Source of the DNA: Campylobacterales bacterium | GTDB taxonomy: Bacteria > Campylobacterota > Campylobacteria > Campylobacterales > Hydrogenimonadaceae | Assembly (NCBI GenBank): GCA_026986055.1 | Contig: JALSPH010000001.1 | Coordinates: 1-5,938, forward strand | Length of the DNA stretch: 5,938 bases | Direction of reading: 5' to 3' | Shown here: one piece after another, positions 1 through 5,044 of the stretch | Layout of the letters: each line of letters starts with the position of its first letter | Position numbering within the stretch: the stretch's first letter is position 1 | The notes under the pieces: generated by a model | The model's input: only the letters and a program-made list of their open reading frames with translations | What the model was told of the DNA's origin: nothing | Database searches by the model: none | Translations under genes and position numbers: made by a program

Positions 1-177
<177 letters not shown>

Positions 178-273
178 TGAATTGTTCGTCCTATTTTAGA
201 CTTAAATCTCGACTTTTCTAAAAAAAATCGCAAAAATTTAGACTCAAAGGTTGTTACTTATCTCTTACTCGGT

Positions 274-287
274 TGTCAAAGATCTCT
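274..287 (-). promoter_or_regulatory. boxA-like antitermination motif in rRNA leader
   Basis: On the minus strand this reads GAGATCTTTGACAA, resembling the rrn leader boxA (E. coli TGCTCTTTAACA), which recruits NusB/NusE for antitermination. It lies about 75 bases after the predicted transcription start and about 100 before 16S, the usual leader placement. TTGACA within it could also be read as a -35 box, but the downstream hexamer at proper spacing (TAACAA or shifts of it) is a poor -10. The assignment rests on similarity and position only. Confidence 0.45.
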
Positions 288-290
288 TCT

Positions 291-315
291 GACGTCTATA
301 TATTATAGAAGCGTC
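291..315 (-). other. Compact hairpin in rRNA leader
   Basis: GACG (291-294) pairs with CGTC (312-315) and TCTATA (295-300) pairs with TATAGA (304-309). The loop is three bases and there is a two-base bulge at 310-311, giving ten pairs in total. It sits between the rrn start site and the boxA-like motif, where leader hairpins are common. Its role (processing, pausing or protection of boxA spacing) is unknown. Confidence 0.45.
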
Positions 316-316
316 T

Positions 317-360
317 CACAAACACTTTTTACCTCTCAACTCGAGGGCTCGTCGTTTGTG
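317..360 (-). other. Inverted repeat at extreme 5' end of rRNA leader
   Basis: CACAAAC (317-323) and GTTTGTG (354-360) are perfect 7-base complements separated by 30 bases. The outer arm falls right at the predicted transcription start, so the nascent leader could begin in a stem. The long loop makes the structure less certain. No T-run follows, so it is not a terminator. Confidence 0.35.
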
Positions 361-396
361 GACGGGAATTATAGCAGAGTGGCACTCAGTTGTCAA
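361..396 (-). promoter_or_regulatory. Sigma70 promoter of the rRNA operon
   Basis: The minus strand shows a perfect consensus -35 TTGACA (396-391), a 17-base spacer and a perfect -10 TATAAT (373-368). Counting six bases past the -10 puts the start near 361. The discriminator just after the -10 is TCCCGTC, GC-rich as in stringently controlled rRNA promoters. An A/T-rich block about 50-66 bases upstream of the start (411-427) could serve as an UP-type element, though the region immediately before the -35 is not A-tract rich. A full consensus match 184 bases ahead of 16S leaves little doubt about its target. Confidence 0.9.
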
Positions 397-495
397 GAGT
401 CGGGAAGGGGTTTTATGGAATTTTTTGAAGGTCACTTGATAGAATTACATTTTTGAATCTTTCCATATCTATCTATATTAATGTATGCGCAGTAG

Positions 496-531
496 TTGAT
501 TTTCAAAAGAACATAAGCTATAATCACTCTG
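496..531 (+). promoter_or_regulatory. Sigma70 promoter for the BI-1 family gene and thiD2
   Basis: A -35-like TTGATT (496-501; TTGA agrees with consensus), exactly 17 bases and a perfect TATAAT (519-524) preceded by GC. The start is predicted near 531, leaving a 5' untranslated leader of about 35 bases before the GTG codon at 566. It faces away from the rrn promoter, with 99 bases between the two -35 boxes, so the two transcripts diverge. No operator or riboswitch is visible in the short leader. Confidence 0.75.
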
Positions 532-555
532 CAATTAATCTTAAATAAAAATAAA

Positions 556-568
556 AGGAGACGATGTG
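556..568 (+). promoter_or_regulatory. Ribosome binding site deciding a GTG start (overlapping ATG decoy)
   Basis: AGGAG at 556-560 is followed by five bases and the GTG at 566. An ATG at 564 overlaps it (ATGTG) in another frame, sits only three bases from the Shine-Dalgarno and leads to a stop at 657-659 after 31 codons. The GTG frame gives the long conserved protein, so GTG is taken as the real start. Confidence 0.8.
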
Positions 569-1282
569 TCACTCTACAATCGTGATTACGTACACAATCA
601 AAGTGCACACCGCCAGGAAGAGCGTTACGAAAACAGACCATTCGAAGAGCAACCCGTAAGAAGCGAAGCTGAACTGGCAAGCTTCATAAAATCTACATAT
701 CAGCTATTTGCAGCCTCATGTATTGCCGGAGCAGCCGGTGCATACGCCGGTATGGGGATGGCTGCAACGATATCGCAGTGGTATATAGGGCTTGTGATTC
801 TTGAGTTCGCTATGCTATTTGGCTTGATGTTCACAAGAAACAAGCCGGGACTCAATATGGCTATGCTTTTCGGTTTCACTTTTCTTACCGGTGTTACTCT
901 TGTTCCATTACTGGCAGCAGTAGGAAGTGCAGTGGCTGCACAGGCATTCATAATGACTGCCGTAATTTCCGGAGGACTTAGCCTATATGCGATGCAGTCG
1001 ACCAGAGACTTCAGCAGCTGGGGCAAGCCGCTCTTTATTGCACTGATTATACTTGTTATAGGTTCAGTTGTGAATCTCTTTTTGGGGAGTTCGCTTCTTC
1101 AGGTGATGATAGCAGGCGCAGGAGCACTTCTGTTTAGCTTCATGATCATATACGATACCCAAAAGATAATTCAAGGTGCATTTGCAACACCGGTGGAGGC
1201 AGCGATTGCCATCTACCTCGATGTACTGAACCTCTTTATCTCACTTCTTCAGATTCTAGGAATCTTCGGGCGTGAAGAGTAG
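566..1282 (+). CDS. Bax inhibitor-1/YccA family inner-membrane protein
   Basis: A 238-residue polytopic membrane protein of the BI-1/TMBIM family, whose bacterial members include E. coli YccA (an FtsH modulator) and Bacillus YetJ (a pH-sensitive calcium leak channel). About 38 polar residues at the N-terminus are followed by roughly seven hydrophobic segments (near 42-64, 72-90, 96-118, 122-142, 155-173, 177-196 and 212-234). The family signature is visible near the C-terminus: YDTQKII (196-202) and YLDVLNLFISLLQILG (217-232). D197 and D219 match the acidic pair that gates YetJ. Length is normal for the family. The start is GTG with a good Shine-Dalgarno. The 3' end overlaps thiD2 by 11 bases, suggesting coupling. 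Family assignment is firm; whether it acts as a channel, a protease regulator or both cannot be told from sequence. Confidence 0.93.
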   Translation: MSLYNRDYVHNQSAHRQEERYENRPFEEQPVRSEAELASFIKSTYQLFAASCIAGAAGAYAGMGMAATISQWYIGLVILEFAMLFGLMFTRNKPGLNMAMLFGFTFLTGVTLVPLLAAVGSAVAAQAFIMTAVISGGLSLYAMQSTRDFSSWGKPLFIALIILVIGSVVNLFLGSSLLQVMIAGAGALLFSFMIIYDTQKIIQGAFATPVEAAIAIYLDVLNLFISLLQILGIFGREE

Positions 1283-1673
1283 TGAAATCGAGCCGAAACT
1301 TTTTCGGCTCATCGACGCGAATCTCAACCGACTGAAGGAGGGGATTCGCGTCATCGAAGATATAAACCGCTACATCTACGACAATAAAAAAATAGCTTCA
1401 AAACTAAAAGAGCTTCGCCACAAAGCAAATATTGAAAACTATACCAAGATGCTCACTCATAGAGATATAGAAAATGATGTTTTGAAAGAGAGCACAAAGA
1501 GCGAGAAAGAGAGAGTAGATGAAAAGAGTCTGCTTCTGGCTAACTACAAGCGTGCCCAGGAAGCTGCGAGAGTTTTAGAAGAGAGCCTAAAGCTCATAAA
1601 CAGCGGCGAAGCGGAGCTTTTTAAAACCGTCAGATACGAGCTTTACGCTCTTGAAAAAGAGAATTTGACCTAA
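1272..1673 (+). CDS. thiD2: ThiD2-type hydroxymethylpyrimidine-phosphate kinase (stand-alone)
   Basis: This 133-residue cytoplasmic protein matches the ThiD2 family (about 130 residues), often fused to ThiE and therefore frequently annotated as thiamine-phosphate pyrophosphorylase. Family motifs are DANLNRLKEGIRVIED (15-30), LRH (48-50), HRD (63-65), NYKRAQEAARVLEE (91-104) and RYELYALE (121-128). It is largely helical and charged, with no membrane segment. Characterised ThiD2 proteins phosphorylate HMP-P to HMP-PP for thiamine synthesis but do not accept free HMP, unlike canonical ThiD. No ThiE domain is attached: the stop is at 1671-1673 and no ThiE gene follows. GTG at 1272 is the only plausible start before the conserved LIDANLNR block. 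It overlaps the upstream gene by 11 bases and has only a weak TAGGAA Shine-Dalgarno, so translation probably depends on the upstream gene. Sure of the family, fairly sure of the activity. Confidence 0.85.
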   Translation: MKSSEIEPKLFRLIDANLNRLKEGIRVIEDINRYIYDNKKIASKLKELRHKANIENYTKMLTHRDIENDVLKESTKSEKERVDEKSLLLANYKRAQEAARVLEESLKLINSGEAELFKTVRYELYALEKENLT

Positions 1674-1682
1674 GAACATCTC

Positions 1683-2624
1683 TTAAATCGTATGCCTTTT
1701 TAAAAAGTGCTCTATATTTCTTACTATACCTGCTACCAGTCTCTCGCGCGCTTCTACGCTGGTCCATGCGATATGAGGCGTGATCAACAACCGGTCAGGC
1801 TCTGCAACCTCGTATAGCAAAGAGTCGGCCGGCAAAGGTTCATTTTCCGTGACATCCAAACCTACATATATCTCTTTGTCATCCATAATGTGCACCAAAT
1901 CTTTTTCGTTCACTATGCCTCCGCGGCCAAGGTTCAAAAGAATCGAGCCGCTTTGCATCTTTTGAAGTCTTGAAAAATCGAGAAGATCTCTTGTTCTTTC
2001 ATTTAGAGGTGCATGAATCGAGACTATATGCGAGGTGCTAAGCAGAGTGTCAAGCTCCATTCTAGGATAGTACGGATCGTCGTTTTGGCCGCTTGTAGAG
2101 TAGTAAACCACGGTAGCGCCGAAAGCTTTGGCGACTTTTGCGACCTCTTTTCCTATGGTACCAAGCCCAATTATGCCCCACTGTTTGCCGTGAAGCTCAT
2201 GAAAAGGCCTATCTAAAGATGTAAAAATACCCGATTTCGCCCAACTTTTACTTTTTACATAACTATCATAGTATGGAAGCTTCTCCATAAGGTAAAAGAG
2301 CATAGCGAACGTATGCTGCACTACGCTTTGGGTTGAGTAGCCGGCGACGTTTTTAACCTCGATTGCCTTCTCTTTGGCATACTCCAGATCGATATTGTTC
2401 ATTCCGGTAGCGGCTACGCATATGAGCTTCAAATTTTTGGATGCGTCCATCACCTCTTTGTTTATCACCACTTTGTTCGTGATGACGATATCGGCGTCAA
2501 GACACCTCTTAATAGTCTCATCCGCTGAAGTTGTAGGGTAAATATCGAGTTCGCCGAAATTTTCAAAAACTTTCAGATCTATATCTTCTCCCAAAGTTTT
2601 CGCATCCAAAATTACGATCTTCAT
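1683..2624 (-). CDS. D-2-hydroxyacid dehydrogenase (NAD(P)-dependent)
   Basis: A 313-residue member of the D-isomer-specific 2-hydroxyacid dehydrogenase family (glycerate/hydroxypyruvate reductase-like), which reduces a 2-keto acid to the D-2-hydroxy acid. The N-terminal catalytic half includes the conserved AATGMNNIDL (71-80). The Rossmann segment follows with GLGTIG (153-158), the glycines being G153, G155 and G158. The catalytic triad is complete: R234 in NLGRGG, E262 in ENEP and H284 in TPHIAW. The residue ending beta-2, normally Asp in NAD-specific enzymes, is S176 in YYSTSG, which hints at NADP use. The start is ATG at 2624, five bases after AAGGAG (2635-2630); an in-frame TTG one codon upstream is too close to it. 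It is the last gene of the zinc operon, sharing one base with the galU stop. Family is certain; substrate (glyoxylate, hydroxypyruvate, phenylpyruvate or other) is not. Confidence 0.92.
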   Translation of the reverse strand: MKIVILDAKTLGEDIDLKVFENFGELDIYPTTSADETIKRCLDADIVITNKVVINKEVMDASKNLKLICVAATGMNNIDLEYAKEKAIEVKNVAGYSTQSVVQHTFAMLFYLMEKLPYYDSYVKSKSWAKSGIFTSLDRPFHELHGKQWGIIGLGTIGKEVAKVAKAFGATVVYYSTSGQNDDPYYPRMELDTLLSTSHIVSIHAPLNERTRDLLDFSRLQKMQSGSILLNLGRGGIVNEKDLVHIMDDKEIYVGLDVTENEPLPADSLLYEVAEPDRLLITPHIAWTSVEARERLVAGIVRNIEHFLKRHTI

Positions 2625-2635
2625 CAACTCTCCTT
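2624..2635 (-). promoter_or_regulatory. Shine-Dalgarno selecting the dehydrogenase ATG
   Basis: On the minus strand AAGGAG (2635-2630) is followed by five bases and the ATG at 2624-2622. The TGA of galU (2626-2624) shares its last base with this ATG (TGATG), a stop-restart arrangement that couples the two genes. The preceding in-frame TTG (2627) would leave only two bases of spacing and is unlikely to be used. Confidence 0.75.
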
Positions 2636-3454
2636 TTTTCCCTTTTCATAAAAGTAATTCGTAGCCTCGACAAACCCGTCTATGCTGCCGCAATCGAAAC
2701 GCTTACCTTTGAACTTGTACGCCATGACCATTCCCTCTTTGGCCTGTGCCATCAAAGCGTCGGTTATCTGAATCTCTCCCCCTTTGCCGGGTTCTGTCTT
2801 TTCGATAAGTCCAAATATATCCGGCGTCAAGATATAGCGCCCTATGATGGCCAGATTCGAAGGGGCCTCATCCGGTTCGGGCTTTTCTACCATCGTATCG
2901 ACCATATATAGCCCGTCGTCTATCTCTTTTCCCGCTATCACCCCATATTTTCCTACATGCTCCATCGGGACCTCCTGAACCGCGACTATGGAGCATCTAT
3001 ACTTTTCATAAACTTTCACCATCTGTGAAAGTACGCCGTCGCCTCCATCGTGGGTACATAGATCGTCTGCCAGCAAAACCGCAAAAGGCTCATCTCCTAT
3101 GAGCACTTTTCCTTTGTATATTGCGTCACCCAACCCTCTCATCTCTATCTGTCTTGTGTAGGTGAATGTACATCTGTTGATCAAATCTCTGATCTCTTTA
3201 AGCATATACTCTTTGGAGCTCCCTTTTATCTGGTGCTCAAGTTCGTAGCTTATGTCGAAATGGTCCTCAATGGCACGTTTTCCTCGACCCGTTATTATGG
3301 CCATTATATCCATTCCTGCCTCTACCGCCTCTTCCACTCCATACTGGATAAGAGGTTTTGCCATGACAGGAAGCATCTCTTTTGGCATCGCTTTTGTAGC
3401 CGGAAGGAACCTTGTTCCGTAACCTGCAGCGGGGAAAAGACACTTTTTTATCAT
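2624..3454 (-). CDS. galU: UTP-glucose-1-phosphate uridylyltransferase
   Basis: A 276-residue cytoplasmic enzyme that makes UDP-glucose from UTP and glucose-1-phosphate, the donor for lipopolysaccharide, capsule and other glycans. The nucleotidyltransferase signature FPAAGYGTRFLPATKAMPKE (7-26) holds the GxGTR loop and the PK pair. Further GalU blocks are FAVLLADDL (124-132, with metal-binding Asp), MVEKP (188-192), IGRYILTPDIF (204-214), GKGGEIQITDAL (223-234) and KRFDCGSIDGFVEA (251-264). GalU usually begins at this Met-(x)2-4-Cys-x-FPAAGYGTR region, so the start is ATG at 3454. A longer in-frame extension upstream lies inside znuB and is not used. The ATG overlaps the znuB TGA by four bases (ATGA), with AAAGG nine bases ahead. 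It has no visible functional tie to its zinc-transport neighbours. Confidence 0.96.
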   Translation of the reverse strand: MIKKCLFPAAGYGTRFLPATKAMPKEMLPVMAKPLIQYGVEEAVEAGMDIMAIITGRGKRAIEDHFDISYELEHQIKGSSKEYMLKEIRDLINRCTFTYTRQIEMRGLGDAIYKGKVLIGDEPFAVLLADDLCTHDGGDGVLSQMVKVYEKYRCSIVAVQEVPMEHVGKYGVIAGKEIDDGLYMVDTMVEKPEPDEAPSNLAIIGRYILTPDIFGLIEKTEPGKGGEIQITDALMAQAKEGMVMAYKFKGKRFDCGSIDGFVEATNYFYEKGKKES

Positions 3455-4269
3455 TGTGATATACCTTTGGGTAGGAAATATTTTATTAAAAACAGTGCAA
3501 TTGTACCAAATGCCGCTATCAATATGACTGAAGCTCCCGAAGAGAGATCGAACATATATGCCAAAAAGAGCCCCGCCACTATATAAACTATACACAAGAG
3601 TATGGAAAGAAGCATCATTCCTCCGAGCGACTTTACATATCTTTCGGCCGAAAAGCCGGGCATAGTCAAAAGAGCTATAACCAAAATAAGCCCGACAAGT
3701 CTCATCGCCAAAACAACGGTAAGGGCTACCAGCAGCAGAAGCAGAAGGTGAAGAAGCCCGGTTTTGACACCTTGAAGTTTCGCAAAAACTGGATCAAAAC
3801 TCAATGCAAGAAGGTCGTAGTAGAAATACCACACCAAAAGTGCGGCTACGATATCAAAAGAGGCCATAAGCCAAAGATCCTCTTTCGATACGGCAAGAAT
3901 GGAACCGAAAAGAAAACTCATAAGATCCACGTTGTAGCCCGGCGTCAAGTCGCTGAAAACGACTCCTATGGCCATACCTACGGCCCATACCATGCCTATG
4001 ATTGTATCGGAACGGTGGACATATCTGTAGGCTATGAAAGATATGATCGCAGCTGCGACTACAGCTCCCAAAGCTGCACCAAGAAGAATGGAGAAGCCAA
4101 AATAGAGTGCCAAGCCTACTCCCCCGTAGGTAGCATGAGCGATACCTCCGCTCATGAAAGTCATTCTGTTCGCCATCGTCAAAGGGCCCAGGATTCCAAT
4201 GGCTATGGCAATCAAAACTCCGGCTATAAGAGCGTTTTGAAAAAACGAAAGCTGTAGCGCTTCAAGCAT
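3451..4269 (-). CDS. znuB: Zinc/manganese ABC transporter permease (ABC-3 family), ZnuB-like
   Basis: A 272-residue inner-membrane permease of the metal-type ABC-3 family, which forms the channel that receives metal from ZnuA and is driven by ZnuC. It is hydrophobic throughout, with about eight membrane segments (for example near 12-33, 48-80, 89-106, 135-156, 172-187, 189-205, 217-241 and 246-266). Typical family blocks are FMSGGIAHATYGGVGLAL (38-55), VDLMSFLFGSIL (114-125) and RLVGLILVIALLTMPG (190-205). The start is ATG at 4269, seven bases after AAGGAG (4282-4277) and overlapping the znuC stop by eight bases. An upstream in-frame extension to 4437 merely reads through znuC out of frame. 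Substrate is inferred from the neighbouring ZnuA; manganese or iron cannot be excluded from the permease alone. Confidence 0.94.
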   Translation of the reverse strand: MLEALQLSFFQNALIAGVLIAIAIGILGPLTMANRMTFMSGGIAHATYGGVGLALYFGFSILLGAALGAVVAAAIISFIAYRYVHRSDTIIGMVWAVGMAIGVVFSDLTPGYNVDLMSFLFGSILAVSKEDLWLMASFDIVAALLVWYFYYDLLALSFDPVFAKLQGVKTGLLHLLLLLLVALTVVLAMRLVGLILVIALLTMPGFSAERYVKSLGGMMLLSILLCIVYIVAGLFLAYMFDLSSGASVILIAAFGTIALFLIKYFLPKGISQ

Positions 4270-5044
4270 CTTTGCACTCCTTAGTGCACTCGAACTTCTT
4301 GCCCATATCTCTCCAAAACTCCGCACCGCAATAGTGCCCTTCGTGACCCTCGAGCTGACGCTTGATCTGATATCTGGTATGCGAATCGATAGAGTGCATG
4401 ACGGCCGTTTTGTTGACATAAACGGCATGTTTCGCAAAGCCCATCACCATACTCATATCGTGGCTTACCACTATGACGGTCATCGAACGGTTAAGCTCTT
4501 CCATAAGTTCGAATATCTCCCTCTGGCCTCCGAAATCGATACTGGCCGTCGGCTCGTCCAGCATCAAGATATCGGGGTCGCTGCAGAGGGCTCTGGCGAT
4601 GAGAACCCGCTGCCTCTGACCGCCAGAGAGCTCACCGAATCTATTTTTAGCGAAATCCTCCATTCCGACGCGAGCAAGAACTTCGAAGGCTCTCTTTTTC
4701 AAAGATGGGCCGTATCTGGCGAAAATATCTCTTTTATGCAACACGCCCATCAATACTATATCGAGTGCGGTTACCGGAAAGTCGATATTGTGTCCCGTCT
4801 CCTGTGGAACGTAGCCTATGACCCTGTCACTCTCCTGCGGAGGCTTTCCAAAAAGCTTCACCTCTCCGCTCGTTGGCTTCAAGATACCCATCATTAGCTT
4901 CAAAAGGGTACTCTTCCCTCCGCCATTTGGGCCAATGACGGCAAGAAAGTCCCCCTCTTCCACCTTTATGTTTATCTCCTCCAAAACGGTTTTGCCGTCG
5001 TATGAGAAATAGAGATCTTTCATCTCTACGGCGTATCGATTCAT
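4262..5044 (-). CDS. znuC: Zinc ABC transporter ATP-binding protein, ZnuC-like
   Basis: A 260-residue cytoplasmic ATPase of the metal-ion ABC importer. All motifs are intact: Walker A GPNGGGKST (38-46), Q-loop Q81 in YVPQ, signature LSGGQ (139-143), Walker B DILMLDE (158-164) with catalytic E164, and switch histidine H195 in VVSHD. The start is ATG at 5044, overlapping the znuA TGA by four bases (ATGA), with only a purine-rich GAAGATAGAAG ahead, so it is probably coupled to znuA translation. The tail beyond the ATPase core holds clustered metal-type residues, H234, H237, C239, C253 and C257 (HEGHYC and CTKEC). E. coli ZnuC also has a His/Cys-containing C-terminal extension, so a metal-sensing tail is plausible but unproven. 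Family certain; zinc specificity comes from the operon. Confidence 0.94.
   Translation of the reverse strand: MNRYAVEMKDLYFSYDGKTVLEEINIKVEEGDFLAVIGPNGGGKSTLLKLMMGILKPTSGEVKLFGKPPQESDRVIGYVPQETGHNIDFPVTALDIVLMGVLHKRDIFARYGPSLKKRAFEVLARVGMEDFAKNRFGELSGGQRQRVLIARALCSDPDILMLDEPTASIDFGGQREIFELMEELNRSMTVIVVSHDMSMVMGFAKHAVYVNKTAVMHSIDSHTRYQIKRQLEGHEGHYCGAEFWRDMGKKFECTKECKDA
4277..4282 (-). promoter_or_regulatory. Shine-Dalgarno of znuB, inside the znuC coding sequence
   Basis: AAGGAG on the minus strand, seven bases before the ATG at 4269. It lies within the final codons of znuC and fixes the znuB start against the longer in-frame reading that would begin at 4437. Confidence 0.8.

Larger units (their letters stand above)
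178..361 (-). other. rRNA operon leader (transcribed spacer upstream of 16S)
   Basis: This is the stretch of about 184 bases between the predicted rrn start site (near 361) and the mature 16S 5' end. It has no coding potential. Reading in the transcript direction it holds a long-loop hairpin (360-317), a compact hairpin (315-291), a boxA-like element (near 287-274) and then a very AT-rich stretch (about 245-178). In characterised bacteria such leaders carry antitermination signals and the 5' strand of the pre-16S processing stem. The 3' strand of that stem would lie past the end of 16S, outside this window. TTTAGACT occurs twice on the plus strand (195-202 and 237-244); I attach no function to it. 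Confidence 0.75.

Noticed and set aside
302..307. Second rrn promoter -10 (TATAAT on the minus strand inside the leader)
   Set aside because: No -35-like hexamer at 16-18 bases upstream (AAAAAG there), and the bases are explained by the leader hairpin.
432..680. 82-codon minus-strand open frame between the rrn promoter and the BI-1 family gene
   Set aside because: Overlaps the right-hand promoter and the start of a real gene, has no similarity or convincing ribosome site, and would run into the rrn promoter.
1657..1707. Possible bidirectional terminator between the convergent units (AAGAGA/TCTCTT, and the palindrome CTTTTTAAAAAG at 1696-1707)
   Set aside because: The first has a six-pair AT-rich stem with a 16-base loop; the second is all A/T apart from its end pair and lies within dehydrogenase codons. 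Neither makes a convincing intrinsic terminator.
3455..3595. Longer N-terminus for galU starting at 3595
   Set aside because: The extension is znuB in another frame; GalU proteins start just before the FPAAGYGTR motif, as the ATG at 3454 gives.
3748..4257. 169-codon plus-strand open frame opposite znuB
   Set aside because: Lies entirely antisense to a clearly conserved permease, has no recognisable domain or ribosome binding site; a shadow frame.
4270..4437. Longer N-terminus for znuB starting at 4437
   Set aside because: The added 56 residues are znuC read out of frame and polar; ATG at 4269 has AAGGAG at ideal spacing and fits family length.
4334..4897. 187-codon plus-strand open frame opposite znuC
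   Set aside because: Antisense to an intact ABC ATPase with every motif; the translation resembles no family.
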